Of a stretch of 64,000 nucleotides of DNA, positions 42,749 through 50,893 are shown in pieces. How positions within the stretch are numbered: the first letter of the stretch is position 1; each line of letters begins with the position of its first letter. A program made the position numbers and the translations under genes. Below the pieces are notes generated by a model. That model was not told the DNA's origin, searched no databases, and was given only the letters and a program-made list of their open reading frames with translations. The stretch is from Ruminococcus sp. (GTDB taxonomy: Bacteria > Bacillota > Clostridia > Oscillospirales > Ruminococcaceae): NCBI GenBank assembly GCA_017475555.1, contig JAFVFL010000011.1, forward strand, positions 1-64,000. The letters are read 5' to 3'.

Positions 42749-42751
42749 ACT

Positions 42752-43288
42752 ATGCACCTTGAGGAAAAGCAGATAAGCAGCGAGCTTATGTATGAGGGCC
42801 CGATATTCACTATAACCCATGATACTGTGGAGCTTGAAAACGGAAAGACAGCGGTACGTGATGTTCTTCATCACCACGGCGGCGTGTGCGTCATACCGGT
42901 CACGGACGATAATGAGATATTCCTTGTGAAGCAGCTGAGATATCCGTTCCAGCTCGTTACTGTTGAAGTTCCAGCCGGAAAGCTCGAAAAGGGCGAGGAT
43001 CACGCAGAATGCGGCAGGAGAGAGCTGCTTGAGGAAACGGGCTGTACCTGCTCGGAGTATATCTATCTGGGAAAAATGCTGCCGACACCGGCGTACAACA
43101 CCGAGATAACCTATATGTATCTTGCGAGAGGACTGAGCTTTGACAAGCAGAGCCTTGATGAGGACGAGTTTCTTGATGTTGAGAGAGTACCGCTGAAGGC
43201 TGCGGTGGAGCAGGTCATGAGCGGCGAGATAACGGACGGAAAAACTCAGATAGCGATACTCAAGGCAGCAAGAATGCTCGGTATATGA
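42752..43288 (+). CDS. Nudix hydrolase, ADP-ribose pyrophosphatase type
   Basis: 178 aa. The Nudix box is G-K-L-E-K-G-E-x8-R-E-L-L-E-E-T-G, near residues 75-97, complete. The preceding E-V-P-A and V-K-Q-L-R-Y are typical of the NudF/ADP-ribose group that splits ADP-ribose to AMP and ribose phosphate. It starts three bases after YfhO and is followed by the HEPN-like gene. Confidence 0.9.
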   Translation: MHLEEKQISSELMYEGPIFTITHDTVELENGKTAVRDVLHHHGGVCVIPVTDDNEIFLVKQLRYPFQLVTVEVPAGKLEKGEDHAECGRRELLEETGCTCSEYIYLGKMLPTPAYNTEITYMYLARGLSFDKQSLDEDEFLDVERVPLKAAVEQVMSGEITDGKTQIAILKAARMLGI

Positions 43289-43300
43289 CGGAGAACGGCT

Positions 43301-43765
43301 ATGGAAAGCAATGAAAAGCAGAAGCTGTACGCACTCCGCAAGGCACAGCTGAAGAGAGCTATGGTCAGCAAATTCTATTTTGAAGCAGTTTTCATAGAGT
43401 ATGCGATGCTTGAGGACAGAACAGAGTCTCTGCTCCGGCACGCCGGAGGTATAAAGCTGACTGACAGGAAAGGCGATCCGCTCGGACTTCATGCAAAGAT
43501 CAACAAGATAAAGTCGTGTGCTCCGTTTGCAGAAAAAAAGGTGAGAAAAAGGCTGCCCTACGACCTGCTCGACGAAGTTATCGAGTGGAAGGACAAGAGA
43601 AATTCTATGGTACACGCTCTTATGAAGAACCGGGCAGACGGCAATGAGCTGAAGGCGGTCGCAGAGCAGGGCAGGGAGCTTGTGAGGCTTGTGGAAAATG
43701 CAGCCAGGACTGTGAACAGGTATTTTGACGAAAGAGCGTCACAGAATACCGCAGCTGCGGAATAG
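43301..43765 (+). CDS. Small HEPN-like helical protein
   Basis: 154 aa, predicted nearly all helical. In the second half K-D-K-R-N-S-M-V-H-A-L carries R-x4-H with the preferred Asn after Arg, which is the active motif of HEPN ribonucleases and toxins. No MNT nucleotidyltransferase, the common antitoxin partner, is next to it; it follows a Nudix hydrolase by 12 bases and is probably co-transcribed. It may be an inactive scaffold or an RNase; I am sure of the motif, not of the role. Confidence 0.55.
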   Translation: MESNEKQKLYALRKAQLKRAMVSKFYFEAVFIEYAMLEDRTESLLRHAGGIKLTDRKGDPLGLHAKINKIKSCAPFAEKKVRKRLPYDLLDEVIEWKDKRNSMVHALMKNRADGNELKAVAEQGRELVRLVENAARTVNRYFDERASQNTAAAE

Positions 43766-43790
43766 AGCTGTTGTATTCTTAAAAATATCA

Positions 43791-43819
43791 TTGACAACAG
43801 CAGAAAAATCAGCTATAAT
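43791..43819 (+). promoter_or_regulatory. Promoter of the transpeptidase gene
   Basis: TTGACA (43791-43796), 17 bp, TATAAT (43814-43819): perfect consensus. Confidence 0.92.
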
Positions 43820-43866
43820 GATATTATGCGGTAATGTCCGCATAAATATCAAAGGAAGAAGTTAAA

Positions 43867-45399
43867 ATGGACAAAATAAAAACCAGATATATTTCCGCCG
43901 CACTTGCATTCTCTCTTTTTGCCTGCTCAGCATCATGCGGTGAGGTAGTCAATAAATCAAGCGATTCCGGCAGTCAGTCTGCTCAGGAGGCACAGGAGGC
44001 TCTTAGTCCGGCTGTAGCTGACGGCGAAGATATCGACAGCCCTGAGGGCTCGTCCGCAGAGGTGCAGGAAGCTGTCACGACCGCCGTCACCACGACCGCT
44101 GAGACGACTACAGTCACTACCACGACTACTCAGCCTGCCGTCATGAAGGGCAATGTATATGATGCCGACGGCGACCTGCTGATGTACAGCACCCGTGACG
44201 GGAACGGCAAGGAGATACGCTCGTTCAATCAGGATTACAAGATCTCATGTGCAAATCTGCTAAGCGAGATGTCAGAGGGCTACGACCTTATCTTTGAGGA
44301 AAAGCTAAGGACTCCGAATCCCTCACCGGTCGGCGGTGAAAGGGCTGTCGGTCAGTCGATACAGCTCACGATCGACGCTGACGTTCAGAATGCTGTGTAT
44401 AATTACATGGAGCAGATGAACATTGTGGGGTCGGTCGTTGTAATGCGTGCAGACGGCTCGATAATGTCACAGGTCAGCTGTCCGTCTTATAATCCGGATT
44501 ACTTCTACGGTACTGACTATGAGGAGGATCTGGCGTGGGGTACATACGGAAATAAGGCTTTCCAGAATGCCGAGCCCGGCTCGACCTTCAAGATGATGTC
44601 GGAGGTCATTGCGGATAAGCACGGGATATATTCCCTCTGGGACGAGGGCGAGTGGACTGACGACGGTGCTACGATAGTAAACTGGGATCATGACCGGAAC
44701 ACGAGCTATCCGTTTGAGCGTTCGCTTTATTCAGCATTTGTCAATTCCAGCAACATCTACTTTGCGAAGACCTTCCAGCAGGTCGGCAAGGAGGCTGTAC
44801 TCGCTGATCTTGACAGCATTTTCCACTTTATAACGCCGATAGACTGCGATTTCGGGGAGATACACAACAATGTCGAGATATACTGCAACGACGACCTGAG
44901 ACGTACAGCGTTCGGTCAGTCCTATGTCCTGACTTGCCCGATATATCTTGCTGCATTGTGCCATGAGGCTGTTCTCGGAGATATGGTCACTCCGTTCGTG
45001 CTGAAAAACAGCGTCGATACGAACGATTTTGGCAGTATCACAAAGGCAGGCAGCGAGCCGTTCGATGTTATAGCTTCGATACCGGCTGAGTACAGACAGA
45101 ATCTTCTGGACGGAATGTCCGGAGTTGCAAGCGGTCTTGGGGTATACGTTCCCTACGGCTACACTCTCTACGCTAAGACAGGTACAGCTGAAACGTGGGT
45201 TGGAGATTTTCTCTATATAACCGGCTGTCTGAGGACTGAGAGCGGAAATGATGTAGTTTCGGCAGATTACAGCGATTACAGCGGCTCCTATGTAGTTGTT
45301 ATGCAGGTGCAGAATCCGGGGTATTTCAGCTTTGATTTTGCAAGCGAATCCGCACAGCTCTATCAGGGACTTATAAATATCGTTGCGGGTCAGCAATAA
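43867..45399 (+). CDS. Penicillin-binding transpeptidase, lipoprotein-like
   Basis: 510 aa. A short N-terminal hydrophobic segment ends in F-A-C-S-A-S-C, either a weak lipobox or a signal peptide. Then a Ser/Glu-rich stretch and a Thr-rich linker (~70-90), a small domain, and the D,D-transpeptidase with S-T-F-K (S239), S-S-N (294-296) and K-T-G-T (~438). These three motifs form the beta-lactam-binding site. The N-terminal dimerisation part of class B PBPs is largely missing, so it resembles PbpA-like short enzymes. It likely cross-links peptidoglycan. Confidence 0.85.
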   Translation: MDKIKTRYISAALAFSLFACSASCGEVVNKSSDSGSQSAQEAQEALSPAVADGEDIDSPEGSSAEVQEAVTTAVTTTAETTTVTTTTTQPAVMKGNVYDADGDLLMYSTRDGNGKEIRSFNQDYKISCANLLSEMSEGYDLIFEEKLRTPNPSPVGGERAVGQSIQLTIDADVQNAVYNYMEQMNIVGSVVVMRADGSIMSQVSCPSYNPDYFYGTDYEEDLAWGTYGNKAFQNAEPGSTFKMMSEVIADKHGIYSLWDEGEWTDDGATIVNWDHDRNTSYPFERSLYSAFVNSSNIYFAKTFQQVGKEAVLADLDSIFHFITPIDCDFGEIHNNVEIYCNDDLRRTAFGQSYVLTCPIYLAALCHEAVLGDMVTPFVLKNSVDTNDFGSITKAGSEPFDVIASIPAEYRQNLLDGMSGVASGLGVYVPYGYTLYAKTGTAETWVGDFLYITGCLRTESGNDVVSADYSDYSGSYVVVMQVQNPGYFSFDFASESAQLYQGLINIVAGQQ

Positions 45400-45410
45400 G
45401 AACAGCAATA

Positions 45411-45445
45411 AAAATGGGGAGAACGCCGGGCAACGGCTTCTCCCC
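45411..45445 (-). terminator. Hairpin downstream of the DUF4340 gene
   Basis: GGGGAGAA (45416-45423) / TTCTCCCC (45438-45445) with inner GCCG/CGGC; followed on the minus strand by ATTTTTATTG. A second stop signal for the minus-strand operon. Confidence 0.65.
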
Positions 45446-45462
45446 TGTATCATAATTACGGA

Positions 45463-45505
45463 AAAACTCCGGCGGAGCTGAGTTACACAGCACTGCCGGA
45501 GTTTT
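45463..45505. terminator. Bidirectional terminator between convergent genes
   Basis: 11-bp stem AAAACTCCGGC (45463-45473) / GCCGGAGTTTT (45495-45505) with T runs on both strands and an inner GCTG/CAGC. Confidence 0.85.
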
Positions 45506-45508
45506 GCA

Positions 45509-46921
45509 TTACTTCAGCTGCGGCTCTAAGCCGATCTGATCGCAGAAGGTCTGATAGGTAGAGAGCGGTGATTCTCTGCCGGTCATGAACGCCGTATCTG
45601 CGATGATACCGGTATACTCACCGTCAATGATGATGTACGCATTGTTCTCTCCGGGAGCCTGTACCAGCTCAAGCGTCCTGTCTGCCTGCTCCTCAAAGTG
45701 GTATGTCACTGAAAGAAGTCTCTCTGCGTCAGGCTCAGGCTCACTGTCAACATCAACATCCTTTACACGGTGATATGTGATGGTTGTGTAGAATGCTGAG
45801 AAAAGTCCCGAATATACCGCATTTGCAAGATCCAGCTCAGTTCCTCTGCACTCTCCCTTTCCGCCGGTCATATCGACTGTAAATGAGTCGGAGAAATCCT
45901 CGGCGGAGACATCGAAGCCGGATATCGAGTACAGACCCGCACCCTCTACACTGTCCGGAAGGAAGCTCTTTACAGAGTAATACACAAAGTCGAAATCACC
46001 CGCAAGGTACAGCTCTGCAAGATTGGTGCTTTCAAGGAGCACGATCACATATTCTCCGCTGCCGCCGTATTCACTGATAAGCACACTTTCGGAGCTGCCG
46101 TCGCTGCCGTACAGGGTAAGCTCTCCGAGCGGATCGTCAAAGCCGTATGCGGCTATGTCCTCTATATGGTCATCAAGCAGACTTTCTGCTGTGACCTTCG
46201 TCAGGACTGTCAGCACTGTGTCTACAGCTGTCTGATCGACCTCAAGCCGTGAATACTTCTCCGGAAGCTCCCACGGACTTGTGCTGCTGCTGCGGCTCAG
46301 GTCGTAGACTGTCTCTCCGTCCCTTTTGAATGTCATACGCACGGCGTCAGAGCTTGAATATGAGAAAAGCTCGCTTGAATGCAGCGTTGAAAAATCATTG
46401 AGCAGCGAAACTCCTGAGACATACGGTATAGCGTAGATATTTTTCTTACCCTCCGCCATTGCATAGTAATAGTCCTCGGTCGGACTGATGTCGCCGATGT
46501 ACAGGGTATATTCATTATCCGGCTCTTCCGTGCGGACGGTTACGGAATATGGGTCGTCAAGAAGTCCGTATTTCGCCTTTTTCTCATCAGTTATCTCACC
46601 ATAGTTATTGTCAGCGGTGAGGTCTGAGAAATAAGTGCATATACCCACCATAACGCTCTGGTTCAGCGGAAAGCTCTCGCCGTCAGTTTCTGTCATGACC
46701 CATTGCCCGTCCTCATAGCCTGCGGTGAATTTAAGGTCATTGCCGTCGATCGTTATTTCTGATATGGTTTCGGAATCAAACGAGAAAAGTACGTTGTCCG
46801 CAAGCTTTTCCTGTACCTGACGGTTCTCGTTGTCTTTTTTGTTCTTGACGATAAGAAAGGCACCAGTAGATATCGCAGCTGCGGCTGCAAGTGCGATGAG
46901 TGCGATAACCGGCTTTTTCAT
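45509..46921 (-). CDS. DUF4340 protein of the Gld-type ABC operon
   Basis: 470 aa. One N-terminal membrane segment (~4-24) and a long outer region with repeated beta-rich units, each with phrases like Y-G-L-L-D-D-P or Y-G-F-D-D-P followed by a beta strand, as in DUF4340. Members are commonly found beside GldG-like genes. ATG 46921 overlaps the previous stop (TGATG) and follows AAGGAGA; an ATG at 46945 lies upstream of that site. Function is unknown; linkage suggests the extracellular partner of the transporter. Confidence 0.85.
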   Translation of the reverse strand: MKKPVIALIALAAAAAISTGAFLIVKNKKDNENRQVQEKLADNVLFSFDSETISEITIDGNDLKFTAGYEDGQWVMTETDGESFPLNQSVMVGICTYFSDLTADNNYGEITDEKKAKYGLLDDPYSVTVRTEEPDNEYTLYIGDISPTEDYYYAMAEGKKNIYAIPYVSGVSLLNDFSTLHSSELFSYSSSDAVRMTFKRDGETVYDLSRSSSTSPWELPEKYSRLEVDQTAVDTVLTVLTKVTAESLLDDHIEDIAAYGFDDPLGELTLYGSDGSSESVLISEYGGSGEYVIVLLESTNLAELYLAGDFDFVYYSVKSFLPDSVEGAGLYSISGFDVSAEDFSDSFTVDMTGGKGECRGTELDLANAVYSGLFSAFYTTITYHRVKDVDVDSEPEPDAERLLSVTYHFEEQADRTLELVQAPGENNAYIIIDGEYTGIIADTAFMTGRESPLSTYQTFCDQIGLEPQLK

Positions 46922-48420
46922 CACGCATATCTCCTTTTCAGCCATACTGCAACTCCGCAGAGGGCAAGAGCTATCGGGACGACAGTGAATATCCTCAGTG
47001 CGGAGGTAGCCTCGTCGGAGTCTGCGAACTGCATGGTGTCATAGCTGTTGGATTTGTTGCCGATACCCACGCTCACATCGCTGTCAAAGAGCCATGTGTT
47101 CGAGAAGAGCACGAGCATTCTTGTGCCGTATGTCGGGATAGTTATATCATAGTCGCTTATGATCTCGTCCGTGCCGACGAGTATAAGCTTTGAGCCGTTC
47201 TGTTTGTTGTAGGCATACCAGCCCATAGTGACCGGCTGTGCTGTAAGTGCCTCAGCAGCCTCGGCTGTATCTGAGTCGCCGCCGGTAGGGGTGCTGAGGG
47301 TAGTGTATTCATATGAATCCTGTGCGGTCGGAAGGTTCTCGATTATAGACGCCTTCTCTATCATCTCGCTGTTTGATGAGAGTGCAGCGAACGATCTCGG
47401 GTGCGAGATACCGGCTGTGTATACGCCGTTCGTTATGAGCGTATTGATATCGGTCGTCAGATCCTCGCTGTAATCCTCGTTCCTTGTGGGGTAGGAGACT
47501 CTGAAATAACCGGGATTCTGGACTGAATCGTTATCGAGCAGCTGATTGACGCTGTTCTGCTCAGAAAGCTCGTTGTAGTCCATGCCAAGCTCGAATTTCG
47601 CGAGGAGGTACTCTATATTCGTGAACCTGCCCTCAGTCCCGCTCGGAGGAAGAAGCATGGATATCGAGCCGCCGTTGTCGATGTAATCGCTGAGCTTTTC
47701 ACGGTCTGCGGCTGAGATATCCCTGTCGGGCCCGGCAAGGTAGATTATCGCAGTATCGTCCGGTACTGAATCGACTGATGACAGGTCAAGTCCCTCGACT
47801 GTGTAGTTATCAGTCTCGATCTCCTCAGCGAATCCGGAGTAGGTATTCTCTATGGTCTTGTCACTGTAGCCTGTGAGGAAGTAAACCTTAGGCAGAGAAC
47901 CTGAGGTACATATGCTGATAGCTCCGGCTATCAGCTCTTCACCGGCATACTCCTGAATGCCGTTTGAGTCCACCTGAAACAGCTTGTCACGTGATATATG
48001 CTTCGTTATGCCGTTTGCCTTAACGATAATGTCAGAGCTTTGCAGGGTATATACTCCGTTCGGGTCAAGCTCCTGAGCAAGGTCAGCGTCCTCATCAGGG
48101 TCGAAGGTGGTAAGCGTTATGTTGTCACGCTTATCAAGCTCCGTAAGCGTATGATAGAGCGGAAGGATCGCAGGATAGCTCGAAATGGATTCCTCAAGCT
48201 CACTCATCTTCGACAGGAAGTAAACGTCGATATGTGTATCAGAGCTTTCGTCGAGCAGCTCAGTGGTCTTTTCACTGAGGGTATACTTGCCCGCCGGGGT
48301 CATATCCTTGACTGTGTCGTAGTAATTGACGATAAGGTTTATCGGAACGAAAACTGCAAGCACCAGCAGAGCGATAAGGAATGCAGCCGGTCCGGAGAGA
48401 TTGAATTTCTTTTTCTGCAT
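46921..48420 (-). CDS. GldG-like ABC auxiliary protein
   Basis: 499 aa. Membrane segments at both ends (~12-32 and ~473-492) hold an extracellular domain between them that resembles the DUF7088/GldG-type amidotransferase-like fold (V-Y-F-L-T-G-Y near 184, Y-L-A-G-P near 230). In Bacteroidetes GldG works with GldA and GldF in gliding, but Firmicutes use homologues in other processes. It begins six bases after the permease gene and overlaps DUF4340. Confidence 0.83.
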   Translation of the reverse strand: MQKKKFNLSGPAAFLIALLVLAVFVPINLIVNYYDTVKDMTPAGKYTLSEKTTELLDESSDTHIDVYFLSKMSELEESISSYPAILPLYHTLTELDKRDNITLTTFDPDEDADLAQELDPNGVYTLQSSDIIVKANGITKHISRDKLFQVDSNGIQEYAGEELIAGAISICTSGSLPKVYFLTGYSDKTIENTYSGFAEEIETDNYTVEGLDLSSVDSVPDDTAIIYLAGPDRDISAADREKLSDYIDNGGSISMLLPPSGTEGRFTNIEYLLAKFELGMDYNELSEQNSVNQLLDNDSVQNPGYFRVSYPTRNEDYSEDLTTDINTLITNGVYTAGISHPRSFAALSSNSEMIEKASIIENLPTAQDSYEYTTLSTPTGGDSDTAEAAEALTAQPVTMGWYAYNKQNGSKLILVGTDEIISDYDITIPTYGTRMLVLFSNTWLFDSDVSVGIGNKSNSYDTMQFADSDEATSALRIFTVVPIALALCGVAVWLKRRYA

Positions 48421-48426
48421 GGCTTA

Positions 48427-49158
48427 TCACCCCCTGTTCCAGCGTCTTTTTTCGATGACGATGTAGTTCCATGCAAGGAATACGATAATTGCGGAAATGA
48501 AGAATACGATATCCGAAAGCCTGATGAAGCCCTGTGAGAAGTAGGAGAATTTGGGCTGTGCGGCGAATGCGTACAGGATATCCTGCAAAAGCGGGAACTG
48601 CGATATGAAGCCGGTCTGTGAGAAATCGTCGATGAACATGAACGCAAACATGACTATTTCGCCGACTATCGCAGCGATTATGGAATTTTCGGTAAAGGAG
48701 GATATCAGCATACCGAGGGCGATGAACATCGCACCCCAGAGGAAGAATCCGATATAGGCACATATCAGCTGCCCGACGATGACCTCTCCGTGTATTGCCG
48801 TAACTATCGGGAAAAGTGCCGAGCCGGCGAGCATAAAGAGGAAAACAGTGATGTTTGCAAGGAATTTGCCGAGAACTATCTGCAATACGCTGACCGGTGA
48901 GGTCATGAGCAGTATCTCAGTGCCGAATTTACGCTCATCAGCGAACGTCCTCATGGTCATTATCGGTACGAGGAAGATGAAATAGAACGTAACGTCGTAG
49001 AATATCTCGGTGAAGCTGAATGACAGTGTGCTCTGCGTGAGGTCGCCTATCGCAACGTTGAATATGTACGTGAAAAGGAACATGAACAGAGCGGTGATGG
49101 CATAGGCAAAGGGAGTGAAGAAGAAGGACTGAAGCTCCTTTTTATAAATAGAAAGCAT
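48427..49158 (-). CDS. ABC-2 type permease, GldF-like
   Basis: 243 aa with six membrane segments. The N-terminus M-L-S-I-Y-K-K-E-L-Q-S-F-F is the usual cytosolic helix of ABC-2 permeases, and M-R-T-F-A-D-E-R-K-F-G-T-E-I-L-L lies in the coupling region that touches the ATPase. The start overlaps the ATPase stop by one base (TAATG). It forms the channel half of the exporter with the gene at 49158-50243. Confidence 0.9.
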   Translation of the reverse strand: MLSIYKKELQSFFFTPFAYAITALFMFLFTYIFNVAIGDLTQSTLSFSFTEIFYDVTFYFIFLVPIMTMRTFADERKFGTEILLMTSPVSVLQIVLGKFLANITVFLFMLAGSALFPIVTAIHGEVIVGQLICAYIGFFLWGAMFIALGMLISSFTENSIIAAIVGEIVMFAFMFIDDFSQTGFISQFPLLQDILYAFAAQPKFSYFSQGFIRLSDIVFFISAIIVFLAWNYIVIEKRRWNRG

Positions 49159-50243
49159 TATTCTGCACTCTCCTTTCCGCCGTCAGAGTCCCCCTCCGGG
49201 GGAGCATCATCTGTAGTCTCAGGAGCATTTTCCGGCAGCTCCGGGGCTGGCTCACCGCTGTTTTCTGTAAGCTCGGCAAGGAGATCCTCGGCTGTAGATT
49301 TTTTGCTGGTTTGGTTGATAAGTTTAACGAAAACGCTCTCCAGATCAGGCTTTTCAGAGAAAATTTCAACGATCTGTATATTATTTTTAAGAAGCTCCGC
49401 CATGAGAGTGCTCCTTACAGCGTCTGCATCACCCTCGACTGCGACTGTGAACGAATAGAAATCGCTGCCCTCAGCCTCGATCGACGATATCTCCTTAACG
49501 CCGTCAGTAAGCCCGATAATGCTGTTTGCACCCGTTCTGTCGCCCTTTATCTTGATGTGCAGGATAATGCTTCCGTCAAAGGAGCGTTCGAGATTTTCTA
49601 TAGTGTCTATCGCCTTGATGTCGCCCTTGTTGATGATAACGACCCTGTCGCATACCGCACTTACCTCTGAAAGGATATGTGAGCTGAAAATTACGGAATG
49701 ATCTTTTTTTAGGTCGGTGATTATCTGTCTGACCTCAAGCACCTGATTCGGGTCAAGTCCGACTGTAGGCTCGTCCAGGATAAGGAATTTCGGATCTCCG
49801 AGGAGAGCCTGAGCAAAGCCGACACGCTGCTTATAGCCCTTTGAGAGATTCTTTATCAGCTTGCTGCGGACGTCTGTTATCCTCAGCAGCTCCTCGACCC
49901 GGTGTACCTCCTTTGACCTCTGAGCGATCGGTACACGCTTTAGTCCGGCACAGAATGAGAGATATTCTCTCACTCTCATATCCGGATATACCGGCGGTAT
50001 TTCGGGAAGATATCCGATATTTTTCTTAGCCTTTACCGGCTCCTTTGAAATGTCGATACCGTTTATCGTCACAGCACCGGCGGACATCGGAAGGTAGCCG
50101 GCGATCATGTTCATGGTCGTGGATTTTCCTGCACCGTTCGGCCCGAGGAATCCGAGAACTTCATTATCATTTATAGTGAAGCTGATGTTGTTCACAGCTC
50201 TGTTGCTGCCGTAGAACTTAGTCAGTTTTTCGATCGTAACCAT
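49158..50243 (-). CDS. ABC transporter ATP-binding protein, GldA-like
   Basis: 361 aa. Walker A G-P-N-G-A-G-K-S-T, signature L-S-K-G-Y-K-Q-R, Walker B F-L-I-L-D-E-P-T-V-G-L-D-P and H-loop S-S-H-I-L-S-E are intact. After the ATPase (~1-225) a regulatory beta domain follows (~228-310), then an acidic Pro/Glu-rich tail of ~45 residues. Start ATG 50243 matches the family N-terminus (M-V-T-I-E-K-L); AAAGGAG lies thirteen bases upstream. First gene of a four-gene minus-strand operon. Confidence 0.92.
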   Translation of the reverse strand: MVTIEKLTKFYGSNRAVNNISFTINDNEVLGFLGPNGAGKSTTMNMIAGYLPMSAGAVTINGIDISKEPVKAKKNIGYLPEIPPVYPDMRVREYLSFCAGLKRVPIAQRSKEVHRVEELLRITDVRSKLIKNLSKGYKQRVGFAQALLGDPKFLILDEPTVGLDPNQVLEVRQIITDLKKDHSVIFSSHILSEVSAVCDRVVIINKGDIKAIDTIENLERSFDGSIILHIKIKGDRTGANSIIGLTDGVKEISSIEAEGSDFYSFTVAVEGDADAVRSTLMAELLKNNIQIVEIFSEKPDLESVFVKLINQTSKKSTAEDLLAELTENSGEPAPELPENAPETTDDAPPEGDSDGGKESAE

Positions 50244-50307
50244 TGAAAAACAAATGCTCCTTTCAGAAAGATTCGTGCAAAAGAAATACGTATAGACACA
50301 ATATCTC

Positions 50308-50313
50308 ATTTTA
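50308..50313 (-). promoter_or_regulatory. Possible promoter of the Gld-like operon
   Basis: Minus strand TAAAAT with extended -10 TGG (50308-50316); no good -35 at 17 bp (TATCTG). Confidence 0.35.
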
Positions 50314-50644
50314 CCAATATACTATTATCGCAGATATATATTAATGCAATATGAATAAAATGTGACATAATTGTTAAAACGAGATATCCGACATTATTTT
50401 TCAGGATTTCTTTGACGGATATGCTAAAATATTACGCCGCAATAATGTGAGGAATGTGAAAGAATAGCGTGAATGAGATGAATTATGAGGAGAAAAGATT
50501 AAAAATCAGAAAATATTAATCATTAATTCATATTCAACGATTTGGAATAATGCACCCGCTGGACAAACTGCACAAAAAAAGCGTTGAGATTGTGTGCATT
50601 GCAACAAAAATGATTTTGCGAAAAAATGAAAATTCTCTAAACTG
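50314..50644. other. AT-rich intergenic region between the ABC operon and GH48
   Basis: No gene, RNA or repeat recognised in ~330 bases. It is very AT-rich and may hold binding sites for regulators of GH48, but no inverted repeat stands out. Confidence 0.5.
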
Positions 50645-50673
50645 TTGACATTGAAGAAAATGTGGAATATAAT
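50645..50673 (+). promoter_or_regulatory. Promoter of the GH48 gene
   Basis: TTGACA (50645-50650), 17 bp, TATAAT (50668-50673): perfect consensus, start near 50680. Confidence 0.9.
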
Positions 50674-50679
50674 TAATAT

Positions 50680-50893
50680 GAAAATAGTTTGAGGATTGTG
50701 TGTCGGTGCGGTGAAGCACATTAATACTATTTTTAATACTGCAATACCGTCGCTTCACTTCTGCACGCACCTGCATACAATATACGAAGTATTTTCGTAT
50801 CCGTCAGGCGTGATCATACTATTTAATATATGATTAAATATTATACCGCCTGCAAGTGCTTAAACAAATTTTATGAGAGGGGTTAAAAAACAC
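50680..50893 (+). promoter_or_regulatory. Long structured 5' UTR of the GH48 gene
   Basis: About 214 untranslated bases with three helices: GGTGCG (50705-50710) and GTGAAGC (50711-50717) pair with CGCACC (50766-50771) and GCTTCAC (50752-50758); ATACGAA (50782-50788) with TTCGTAT (50794-50800); CAGGCG (50805-50810) with CGCCTG (50847-50852), holding an inner ATCAT/ATGAT. No terminator and no known riboswitch core seen. It may stabilise the mRNA or bind a regulator. Confidence 0.5.

Noticed and set aside
42179..43615. 478-codon minus-strand open frame opposite YfhO end, Nudix and HEPN genes
   Set aside because: All three + strand genes have ribosome sites and motifs; the reverse frame has low-complexity, Cys/His/Arg-rich translation and no homology.
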